Assembly: GCA_031265355.1 (NCBI GenBank)
Contig: JAISCT010000025.1
Coordinates: 1 to 34,602, forward strand
DNA length: 34,602 bases
Direction of reading: 5' to 3'
DNA from: Oscillospiraceae bacterium
GTDB lineage: Bacteria > Bacillota > Clostridia > Oscillospirales > UBA929
A program made the position numbers and the translations under genes. Position 1 is the stretch's first letter, and each line of letters starts with the position of its first letter. This document shows, in pieces, positions 17,503 to 24,154 of the stretch. Below the pieces are notes generated by a model that was not told where the DNA came from, made no database searches, and saw only the letters and a program-made list of their open reading frames with translations.

Positions 17503-17564
17503 GTGGGTTGCACTGCAACCCACAACCCACATTCTTGTTTTTTGTTGCCGCTTCGCGGCAACAA
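17503..17564 (-). repeat. Double-palindrome interspersed element, copy 3
   Basis: Read on the minus strand it has hairpin A (17564-17555 with 17551-17542), the linker, and palindrome B (17523-17514 with 17512-17503; one base lost at the centre). The order and orientation relative to the downstream gene are the same as in copies 1 and 2. It sits between the isomerase and aldolase genes of the minus-strand operon, 10 nt ahead of the eda ribosome site. Confidence 0.85.
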
Positions 17565-17574
17565 GGTACTAATG

Positions 17575-17609
17575 GGCGCTTTGGGGCGCCTTTTTTTGTT
17601 TCAAAGCGC
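17575..17609 (+). terminator. Terminator-like hairpin on the plus strand after the isomerase gene
   Basis: GGCGC (17575-17579) and GCGCC (17586-17590) followed by seven Ts on the plus strand. An overlapping longer inverted repeat, GCGCTTTG (17576-17583) and CAAAGCGC (17602-17609), can also form on either strand. All nearby genes run on the minus strand, so as a terminator it would stop antisense transcription. As a plain hairpin it could protect the 3' end of the isomerase message. Confidence 0.35.
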
Positions 17610-17610
17610 G

Positions 17611-18195
17611 CTATTTCCACTTGGGGTTGTCGATCATTTGCGGCGCGCCGTTTTGCTCCACGATCAGTTTTCGGTATCCCTTCTCTTCGATGGTCCCGTA
17701 GTCGTGGCCCGCGTCAGAGCGGAATACGAAGAAGGTGATAAGGGGCGCCTTCCCCGTGTTGACGCTCCGGTGGGCGTAACGCCCTGGCACATAGACGGCC
17801 TTTCCCGGCGTCAGCGGGATCTGCGCCACGTCGCCCTCCGGGTTCTCCATCAGCATGACGCCCTGCCCGGAGAGACAGTAATACACCTCAGCCGTGTCCA
17901 GAATCGTGTGGAAGTGGCCCTTGGTCATGAAATACTCCCGGCCCACCTTGCCCGGATATGTGATGCTGGTCCCAAAGGCCAGGTCCTCCGCCCGCGCCGG
18001 GGCGCCCAGTTCATAGAATTCGTACACCAGCGGATCTTCTTTTGCGAGTATGGCCTCAAAGGCCGCGCCGTCGCTGTACATCCCCCGCATCTGCGAGAGA
18101 CGGCGCTTTGTGGGGGCGGCCGTCCGGGAAAGGCCGTCCGTCAGGGAAAAATCCAACGCAAACCCTCGGTTCCAATCAAACGCCGCCGCGCTCAT
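17611..18195 (-). CDS. Cupin-type (archaeal-type) glucose-6-phosphate isomerase
   Basis: Interconverts glucose-6-phosphate and fructose-6-phosphate in a metal-dependent cupin fold unrelated to the classical Pgi. 194 residues. The ATG at 18195 overlaps the stop of the upstream gene as ATGA; the frame stays open further upstream but that part overlaps the AroE-like gene and is rejected. Family signature is intact: TKGHFHT with metal ligands H94 and H96, E103 in TAEVYY, H142 in YAHRSVNTG, and the trailing AGHDYG. Such enzymes are typical of Euryarchaeota and scattered anaerobic bacteria. Being inside a five-gene catabolic operon, it may act on a related sugar phosphate. Activity on glucose-6-phosphate is inferred from family. 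Confidence 0.88.
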   Translation of the reverse strand: MSAAAFDWNRGFALDFSLTDGLSRTAAPTKRRLSQMRGMYSDGAAFEAILAKEDPLVYEFYELGAPARAEDLAFGTSITYPGKVGREYFMTKGHFHTILDTAEVYYCLSGQGVMLMENPEGDVAQIPLTPGKAVYVPGRYAHRSVNTGKAPLITFFVFRSDAGHDYGTIEEKGYRKLIVEQNGAPQMIDNPKWK

Positions 18196-19136
18196 GGCGT
18201 ATCCCCCGTTCTCGCGATCTCGCCCAGTCTTTCGAGCAGCGCGCCTTCGATGGGGATGCGGAAGACCTCGGCAACGACCTGTGTCCAGCCGTGGATGAAG
18301 TAGATCCACCCGTCCTCGACGTGCAGACCCTTGGCCGCGCGCTGCCGCTCGGCCTGCGCCTTGAAGACGAGGTCTCCGCGGTAGTTGATCTCCCACACCA
18401 GGCTGTGCGCCGGATAGTCCACCGCGTCTGTGGTGGGCGAGCCGGGGGCGTCCTTTCCGAGACCCGTCGCGTTGACCACGAGGGAGTACGGAGGCAGGGC
18501 CTTCACCAGCTTGTCGTTGTCCTCTGGCGCGGGTCCGTGGACGAAGGCGAACTCGATCTCCGGGCCAAGGCCCGACAGCTTCTTCTCTGCCTCGTCCAGC
18601 CGGGGCCGGCTGCGGTTGGCGATCGTTACCTTCCTCGGCCTGTCGCCGCCGAACGTTTCCCGGGCAAAGTACAGCGACATGGCCAGGGAACTGCCGCCCG
18701 CGCCCAGCAGCAGCGCCTCTCCGCCGTGCGTCTGCCAAAAGCCGGCCGGCACAAAGTGCTCCAGCGCCAGCCCGCTGGAGATGGGATCTTTGGCGTGCGC
18801 GCGAAACCGCCCGTCCCGCTTCGAGAGGCAGGACACCTCCTCGAGCTTCTCGGCGAAGGGATCGACGCAGTCGAAGATGTCGCGGCAGGACCCAAACAGA
18901 TCCAGCTTGTGCGTGGTCACCAGCGCGCCCACCGAGAGGGGATCTTCTTTTAGGAAACGCACGACCCGGCGGTAGTCCCCGTCGGGCGCGTGCAGCGGCA
19001 GATCGATGCCGCGGATGTCGGCCTTCAGCCCCAGCTCTTTGGCCCACCGGGGGAAGACCCGCATGATGGACGACCGTGTGGTCGTGACGCCGATGAAATA
19101 CAGCGTGGGCACCCTGGCCGGCGTGAAATCGAACAT
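18192..19136 (-). CDS. AroE-like (shikimate/quinate dehydrogenase family) oxidoreductase of unknown substrate
   Basis: 314 residues, slightly longer than AroE. The ATG at 19136 follows AGGAGGAG. The N-terminal substrate domain keeps the catalytic lysine in GALVTTHK (K77). The usual NTD motif with the catalytic aspartate is replaced by a KDPISSG stretch (D117 may substitute). The NADP domain has GAGGSS at 145-150 and NATGLGK in place of the usual NATPVG. These changes, and the surrounding sugar-catabolic genes, argue against a role in aromatic amino acid synthesis and for a dedicated dehydrogenase of a polyol or sugar acid. Stop overlaps the isomerase start (ATGA). Confidence 0.75.
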   Translation of the reverse strand: MFDFTPARVPTLYFIGVTTTRSSIMRVFPRWAKELGLKADIRGIDLPLHAPDGDYRRVVRFLKEDPLSVGALVTTHKLDLFGSCRDIFDCVDPFAEKLEEVSCLSKRDGRFRAHAKDPISSGLALEHFVPAGFWQTHGGEALLLGAGGSSLAMSLYFARETFGGDRPRKVTIANRSRPRLDEAEKKLSGLGPEIEFAFVHGPAPEDNDKLVKALPPYSLVVNATGLGKDAPGSPTTDAVDYPAHSLVWEINYRGDLVFKAQAERQRAAKGLHVEDGWIYFIHGWTQVVAEVFRIPIEGALLERLGEIARTGDTP

Positions 19137-19168
19137 GTTGCTCCTCCTACAGTGCGGCGCCCCCCACA

Positions 19169-19198
19169 GCGCCGTGCCCGGCGCGCGGCGCGTTTTTT
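19169..19198 (+). terminator. Terminator-like hairpin on the plus strand between the two dehydrogenase genes
   Basis: GCGCCG (19169-19174) and CGGCGC (19186-19191) followed by G and six Ts on the plus strand. As with 17575, the flanking genes are on the minus strand, so it would act on antisense transcripts if at all. Confidence 0.35.
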
Positions 19199-19201
19199 AT
19201 T

Positions 19202-20140
19202 TTATGTCACCGCCGTGCCTGCCGTCAAGTCCCGCAGCAGATTTTCGGCGGCCATGCGGCTCATCGCATGCGCCGCGCCGGCCGTCGAGGCGGCGCAGTG
19301 GGATCCGATGACAATATTTTCCAAATTATACCATTCCTCGTTCTCCGGCGGCTCCTGCTGAAACGCGTCCAGCCCCGCGCCGGCGATGCGGCGGTCCCGC
19401 AGCGACGCCAGCAGCGCGTCGTCGTCGACCAGCCCGCCCCGGGCCGTGTTGATCAGATAGGCCGTGGGCTTCATGAGTCCGAGGCGCCGCGCGTCGATGA
19501 TGTGTTTTGTCTCCGGCAGCAACGGCAGGTGCAGGCTGATGAAGTCGCAGGCGGTGCAGATCTCATCTATGTCCAACCGGCGGACGCCGTTTGCCCGGGC
19601 GTAGGCCTCGTCCCAGGCGACATCGAAGGCGGCGATGTCCATCGAAAACCCGCGCGCGCGCCGCACCACCTGCCGGCCGATGGCCCCCAGGCCGACGAGG
19701 CCGAGCGTCCGACCGGACAGGTCGGCCGTCGTGCGCTTGCTCCAGTCCTTCCGGCGGCAGCGGCGGTCGATGGAGACGACCTGCCGGGCCAAGGCGAGCA
19801 TCAGCGCGAGGGCATAGTCCGCCACGGCCTCGCTGTTCGCCCCCACCGTACGGGAGACCCGGATGCCGTGGGCGGCGCAGTAGTCGAGATCGATGTTGTC
19901 GACGCCCACGCCGTACTTGGCCACGGCCCGCAGCCCGGGCGCGGCCTCCATCACGCGGGCGGAAAGCGGATCCACCCCGATGATGACGCCGACGCAGCCG
20001 GCGATCTTCGCTAGCATTGTCTCCTCGTCCATGATGCCCGCGCCCGGGTTTCGCACGACGCTGACCCCGTTTTCCTCCAGATACGCCAGCGGCCGCGGAT
20101 CGCCTTTGGCGAAAGACCGGGGCGTTACCAACACTCTCAT
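19202..20140 (-). CDS. D-isomer-specific 2-hydroxyacid dehydrogenase (phosphoglycerate dehydrogenase-like)
   Basis: 312 residues, the short form without an ACT or ASB domain. The chosen ATG at 20140 starts the conserved MRVLVTPRSF; the frame continues upstream but across the promoter. Key residues are present: VGLGAIGRQ (Rossmann, 150-155), R234 in NTARGG, E263 in FQQEPP and H281 in GSHCAAS. Family members oxidise 2-hydroxyacids such as 3-phosphoglycerate, glycerate or sugar acids with NAD. As first gene of a catabolic operon it is more likely to handle a pathway intermediate than to serve serine synthesis. It is followed by the AroE-like gene after 65 bp. Confidence 0.85.
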   Translation of the reverse strand: MRVLVTPRSFAKGDPRPLAYLEENGVSVVRNPGAGIMDEETMLAKIAGCVGVIIGVDPLSARVMEAAPGLRAVAKYGVGVDNIDLDYCAAHGIRVSRTVGANSEAVADYALALMLALARQVVSIDRRCRRKDWSKRTTADLSGRTLGLVGLGAIGRQVVRRARGFSMDIAAFDVAWDEAYARANGVRRLDIDEICTACDFISLHLPLLPETKHIIDARRLGLMKPTAYLINTARGGLVDDDALLASLRDRRIAGAGLDAFQQEPPENEEWYNLENIVIGSHCAASTAGAAHAMSRMAAENLLRDLTAGTAVT

Positions 20141-20162
20141 ACAGACAAAACCCCCGACACCT

Positions 20163-20197
20163 TGGCAATTGAGAATTGAGAATTGACAGTTGATAGT
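20163..20197. repeat. AATTGAGAATTGACAG-type low-complexity repeat in the operon leader
   Basis: AATTGAG, AATTGAG, AATTGACAG and TTGATAG follow one another in the leader between the promoter at 20250 and the dehydrogenase start. It is the same sequence type as the 14-bp tandem units at 8140-8181, suggesting a genome-wide family. Confidence 0.5.
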
Positions 20198-20249
20198 TTG
20201 CTGTGGTGGAACGTTTTTTATGTCATAATGCAATGATACACCCGTGTTC

Positions 20250-20278
20250 AGTATAAAATTTCGGACTGGGCTTGTCAA
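20250..20278 (-). promoter_or_regulatory. Near-consensus promoter of the minus-strand catabolic operon
   Basis: On the minus strand TTGACA (20278-20273), a 17-bp spacer and TATACT (20255-20250). Transcription would start near 20243, about 103 nt before the dehydrogenase ATG at 20140. It also shows that frames opening farther upstream are not translated as part of that gene. Confidence 0.85.
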
Positions 20279-20452
20279 TCGATATTTTAACCAGCGGATG
20301 TTCGGACGCCGCGAGGCGGACGCCGTTTTCTCCGCCTCCCACGAGGAATATCTGCCGCAGATCTCCCCCATCGGCACGCCGATGTGTTCTCCCTGTTCGA
20401 TATGTGGGAATATTGTTTCGATAAAACGTCAGATATATACCGACAGAACATC

Positions 20453-20481
20453 TTGCAATTCTCACGGGCCTGTCATATAAT
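20453..20481 (+). promoter_or_regulatory. Promoter of the subtilisin-like protease gene
   Basis: TTGCAA (20453-20458), 17-bp spacer and a perfect TATAAT (20476-20481). The expected transcript start, near 20488, lies after an in-frame ATG at 20485 and before the preferred ATG at 20539. The stretch 20280-20450 between this and the divergent promoter holds no gene I can support. Confidence 0.8.
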
Positions 20482-20538
20482 GTTTTGGCAGGCAGACAGG
20501 TACAATCTTACAGAAAAGCAAGAGAAAGGAAGTTGTTT

Positions 20539-23500
20539 ATGAGGAAGGGTTTTCCCATCAAGAGATTCGCGGCACTGATCTTGACGCTCGCGTTTGTCGT
20601 CGGGGTGTGCGCCGCCGCGTCTCTGCCGACGGCGGATGTAACCGCTCCTTCGACGGTGCTGTTTGCGGCGGAAGCTGCGGAGGGCGCGGTCACGGTGCAC
20701 GTCGGCAACCCGGGCGGGGAGGCGGTCCAGCGCCTTGCGATCTTCGCCGTTTACACGGACGGGGGTACGCTGGCCCGCGCGGAAGCGCACACGCTGGAGC
20801 TGACCGCCGGTACGTCTCTGTCGCACACCTTTGCGGCCAGCCTCGCGGACTATCCGGCCGAAAATCACACATACCGGGTGTTTTGCTGGGACATGTCATA
20901 CCGCCCGTTGTTTGACGCCGTCGTACCCGGCGAACCCTCCGGACCGCCTCCGGGCGTTCCCATCTCTCTGACAGTCGCGACGGCGTTCCCCGACGAGACG
21001 ACCGTGGAGCGCGTGGACGTGACCTATTCCGCCGTGCCCAGTACGGACGCCGTCATCACAGAGGTGTCCTACAGCATCGGCGGCGGCGCGCCGGATTATC
21101 TCTATCTGCGCGGCGACGACCAAGTGAGCCCCAAGGGCGTATTGGGGATGGGGACCGTCTTCCTCACGCCGGGCGAAAACGTCATTGTGTTCTTTGCGAA
21201 GGATTCCGCCGGCCAGACAGCCAGCTACACAGTGTCAAACAGGCCCGTCTATGACGCAGGCAGCGAGCCGCCTCCCTTCACGGAAGAGGATTTGGTGCTC
21301 AGCGAGGACGGCGTGAGCTACTTTGTCAGGGGACGGCTGGTCATATTTGCCACGACCGGCGTCTCGGAGACGGCCGTCGCCGCGGCGGCGGCCACCGTCG
21401 GCGGCGTCATTCGGAGCGTCAATCGCACCCTGGATATGTACACAGTGGCGGTGACCGGGGACACGGAGGCCGCGCTGCTGGCCGTGGCCGAGCAGCTGCA
21501 AGACGCCTTCCCGACACTTTTCGATCTGGTGGATTTGGAATATGTCGAACCTGTGGTCCCGGAAGCCGGCGCCACGGCCGACCCCTGGTGGGACAGTGAC
21601 CAGTGGGGGCTTGAGGCGATCCGGGTGACCGACGCGTGGGCGCTGCGCCGTTACATGCGCGAGATCAAGCTCGGCGTACTGGACAACGGCGTCGCATACG
21701 CCCATGAGGACCTGCAGATCCCCGCCGCCAACGTCAAGAACAACGGCGCCGCCAACCAGAGCCATGGCACCCATGTGGTGGGCACCGTGGGCGCCATCCA
21801 CGGCAACGGCGTGGGACTGGCCGGCGTGGCGGACATGCGGCGCGACAATCTCTACGGCTACGACGTGTACGCCACCGCGTCCAGCTCGGCCGTCGTGGAT
21901 CAGGCGAGCGGACTGGCCTGGCTGGTGCAGCGGGGCGTGAAGGTCGTGGGCGTCAGCCTGGGGAGCGCTTCCACCACCGCCGCCAGCAGGCGGACTTTAG
22001 AACTGGCCATGAAGAAGCTCCTCGAAAAGGGCTACGACTATCTCATTGTGCAGTCGGCCGGCAACGGCGACAACAGCGGCCTGCCCAGGGACGCCGACGG
22101 CGCGGGTGTGTTTCGGTCTGTGACCGACGCCGCGCTGCGGCAGCGGATCCTCCTCGTGGGATCCACCGACCCGAACGGCGCGCTTGAGGCGACGTCCAAC
22201 TACGGCGCGCGCGTGGATGTGGTGGCGCCCGGCGTGAGCATCTACAGCACGGCGCCGGGCAACCAGTACCAGCGGCTGAGCGGCTCCTCCTCCGCGGCGG
22301 CGCACGTCACCGGTGTGGCGGGGCTCGCGTGGTCCGTGAACCCCGGACTGACCGGCGCGCAGGTAAAGACTCTTCTGAAAGACACGGCGGAGGCCGACGG
22401 CCGCGCCGTGGACGACGAGCGTACCACCGTGCCCCCGGCCAGTCTGCGCCGGTACCATCAGGTGGACGCGTACAGCGCCGTATACAACGCCATCAGCACG
22501 GAGCCGCCCGCCCGCGCGGAGGGCAGCCTGATCGGCCGGGTCGTCACCGCACTGGACGGTACGCCCATCCCCGGCGCGGCCGTCCTGCTTTTCAAAGAGC
22601 GCAATTTTGACAATCTGGCCCGTTCCACGCTGACGGACGCGGACGGCAATTATCTGTTTGAGCATCTGGACATCGGCTTATACAGCCTGCGCATCTCGGC
22701 CGGCGGCTATCTGCCGGAGATCATCGAGGTGATGGTGGTGGAGGGTCAGCTGATCACGCTGCATCAGCTCTCCGCGGTGCCCGACGGCGGCGGCGAAGAA
22801 GAAGTGGACGGCGTCGTGTCCGGCATCGTGTACAATGCGGTGACGGGCAGCCCCGTGGCCGACCCCATTCATCTCCGCTTCACCCGCGGCATCGACACGC
22901 CGCAGACAGACGCCGACCCGGAGACGGTCACGGCGGCCGGCGGGTTCTTCCAAATCGCGCTGACGCCGGGCAACTACACCGTGCTGGCCACCGCCGACGG
23001 GTATATCCCCAGCACCTTCTATGTGGTCTCCGTGGGCGGCCTCACCCGGGGCGGGCAAAACGGCACTATCACGCCGGTTCTGGCGGCGGACCAGGTGCGC
23101 TTTGTCCTCACCTGGGGCGAGTATCCCTCCGATCTGGACTCGCACCTGTTCGGGCCGACGCTGTCCGGTGCGGCGCGGCTTCACACCTGGTATTCCGTCC
23201 GTACCCACTACGACGCGGACGGCCTCGCCGCCGACCTGGATGTGGACGACGTCACCAGCTACGGGCCGGAGACCACCACCATCTATCGGATGCGGGACGG
23301 CGTCTATGAGTTTGCCGTGCACGATTATACGAACCGTTACGATCTGGACAGCCTGGCGCTGGTCAACTCGCAGGCCAAGGTGGAGGTGTACGCCGGCAAC
23401 GCGCTACTGGCCACATACCTCGTCCCCCTCAACGGCGGCCTCAGCACCATCTGGTATGTGTGCAACGTCCACATCGAAGGCGGACAGATCACCATCGAGC

Positions 23501-23892
23501 CCGTGAACCGCATGGTCAACACCACCTCGTTCCCCACCTCGCTCGTGGCGCCGGATCTCCCGGACGCCAGCGGATACGACAGAGACTACGGATACGAAGA
23601 CGACTACGGAGACGATTACGAAGACGGATATGAAGACGACTACGAAGAGGAAGGCAGCGACGACGCGATCGTAGTCTCCGACAGCGACGGCGTCGAGGAC
23701 AACATCCAGCCGGGAGACGGCGTCGAAGCGCCCGCCCTCCTGCGGAGAAGCGCCGCCGAAACGCTCTCCGCGGCGTCTGCGTCTGTGGCGTCTGCAGAGG
23801 AGACGGGAGACGAGAGTCTCGCCGACACCGCCGCGTGGGCGGACGACATCCCTCACAAAGAGACTCCGGAAGAGGCATATCCCAAAAGATAG
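20539..23892 (+). CDS. Secreted subtilisin-like serine protease with C-terminal repeat domains and acidic tail
   Basis: 1117 residues. The ATG at 20539 follows AAAGGAAG and begins a clear signal peptide (MRKGFPIKRF, hydrophobic core, AAA). A prodomain-like region precedes the S8 catalytic domain, whose triad is visible: D382 in GVLDNGV, H409 in SHGTHVVG, and S584 in SGSSSAAAHVTG (the usual GTSMAxPH has become GSSSAAAH). The oxyanion Asn is in QSAGNGDN. Two carboxypeptidase-regulatory-like beta domains follow (about 660-730 and 758-830; DADGNYLF and AAGGFFQI cores), then a YfaP/DUF2135-like domain (WGEYPSDLDSHL). The tail from about residue 1012 is Asp/Glu/Tyr-rich. No LPXTG or SLH anchor is seen. 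Probably processes surface proteins or peptides outside the cell. Confidence 0.92.
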   Translation: MRKGFPIKRFAALILTLAFVVGVCAAASLPTADVTAPSTVLFAAEAAEGAVTVHVGNPGGEAVQRLAIFAVYTDGGTLARAEAHTLELTAGTSLSHTFAASLADYPAENHTYRVFCWDMSYRPLFDAVVPGEPSGPPPGVPISLTVATAFPDETTVERVDVTYSAVPSTDAVITEVSYSIGGGAPDYLYLRGDDQVSPKGVLGMGTVFLTPGENVIVFFAKDSAGQTASYTVSNRPVYDAGSEPPPFTEEDLVLSEDGVSYFVRGRLVIFATTGVSETAVAAAAATVGGVIRSVNRTLDMYTVAVTGDTEAALLAVAEQLQDAFPTLFDLVDLEYVEPVVPEAGATADPWWDSDQWGLEAIRVTDAWALRRYMREIKLGVLDNGVAYAHEDLQIPAANVKNNGAANQSHGTHVVGTVGAIHGNGVGLAGVADMRRDNLYGYDVYATASSSAVVDQASGLAWLVQRGVKVVGVSLGSASTTAASRRTLELAMKKLLEKGYDYLIVQSAGNGDNSGLPRDADGAGVFRSVTDAALRQRILLVGSTDPNGALEATSNYGARVDVVAPGVSIYSTAPGNQYQRLSGSSSAAAHVTGVAGLAWSVNPGLTGAQVKTLLKDTAEADGRAVDDERTTVPPASLRRYHQVDAYSAVYNAISTEPPARAEGSLIGRVVTALDGTPIPGAAVLLFKERNFDNLARSTLTDADGNYLFEHLDIGLYSLRISAGGYLPEIIEVMVVEGQLITLHQLSAVPDGGGEEEVDGVVSGIVYNAVTGSPVADPIHLRFTRGIDTPQTDADPETVTAAGGFFQIALTPGNYTVLATADGYIPSTFYVVSVGGLTRGGQNGTITPVLAADQVRFVLTWGEYPSDLDSHLFGPTLSGAARLHTWYSVRTHYDADGLAADLDVDDVTSYGPETTTIYRMRDGVYEFAVHDYTNRYDLDSLALVNSQAKVEVYAGNALLATYLVPLNGGLSTIWYVCNVHIEGGQITIEPVNRMVNTTSFPTSLVAPDLPDASGYDRDYGYEDDYGDDYEDGYEDDYEEEGSDDAIVVSDSDGVEDNIQPGDGVEAPALLRRSAAETLSAASASVASAEETGDESLADTAAWADDIPHKETPEEAYPKR

Positions 23893-23968
23893 CAAAGCGT
23901 ATGCGCTTTGCAGCTCGCGGCAAGTACAAGAGACGGCCGCCCCCCGGTTTGGGGGCGGCCGGCTCTTG
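23892..23968 (+). terminator. Two hairpins after the protease gene, possible T-less terminator
   Basis: GCAAAGCG and CGCTTTGC (23892-23899, 23904-23911) form the first. The second is very strong: CAAGAG plus CGGCCGCCCCC (23927-23944) against GGGGGCGGCCG plus CTCTTG (23951-23968), with one mismatch. Neither is followed by a T-run, so intrinsic termination is uncertain. They may stabilise the message 3' end. Confidence 0.45.
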
Positions 23969-24057
23969 TGCGCCGGCTTTCCCACGCCGCGCCGGGCCCG
24001 CCGGCGCAGCCGTTTGAACAGTGATAACGACAATAACAGTATGATACAAAGGGAGTA

Positions 24058-24094
24058 TTGACAACTCTTCCAATTTATGATATCTCTATATCAT
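24058..24094 (+). promoter_or_regulatory. Possible promoter and operator of the GT-C-like gene
   Basis: A perfect TTGACA (24058-24063) is followed 17 bp later by a weak -10, TATCTC. A perfect inverted repeat, ATGATAT (24077-24083) and ATATCAT (24088-24094), overlaps the -10 region and could be an operator. Confidence 0.4.
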
Positions 24095-24154
24095 GGTTCA
24101 AGTGTCATCTTCCCCACAAGACGTCTCCCTTTTTGGTAAAAACAGGAGAGGAAA

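Noticed and set aside
17611..19047. An open frame that would make a 478-residue fusion extending the cupin isomerase upstream.
   Set aside because: The upstream part is Arg/Gly-rich shadow sequence of the AroE-like gene in another frame. The ATGA overlap at 18192-18195 and the family N-terminus support a separate 194-residue isomerase.
19202..20377. A longer 2-hydroxyacid dehydrogenase starting near 20377.
   Set aside because: The near-consensus promoter at 20250-20278 would lie inside the coding region, and the extra residues do not resemble the family.
20280..20450. A possible gene remnant on either strand between the divergent promoters.
   Set aside because: Short frames exist (such as a minus-strand peptide with GEICGRYSSW), but none has a ribosome site or recognisable family, and both known promoters flank the stretch.
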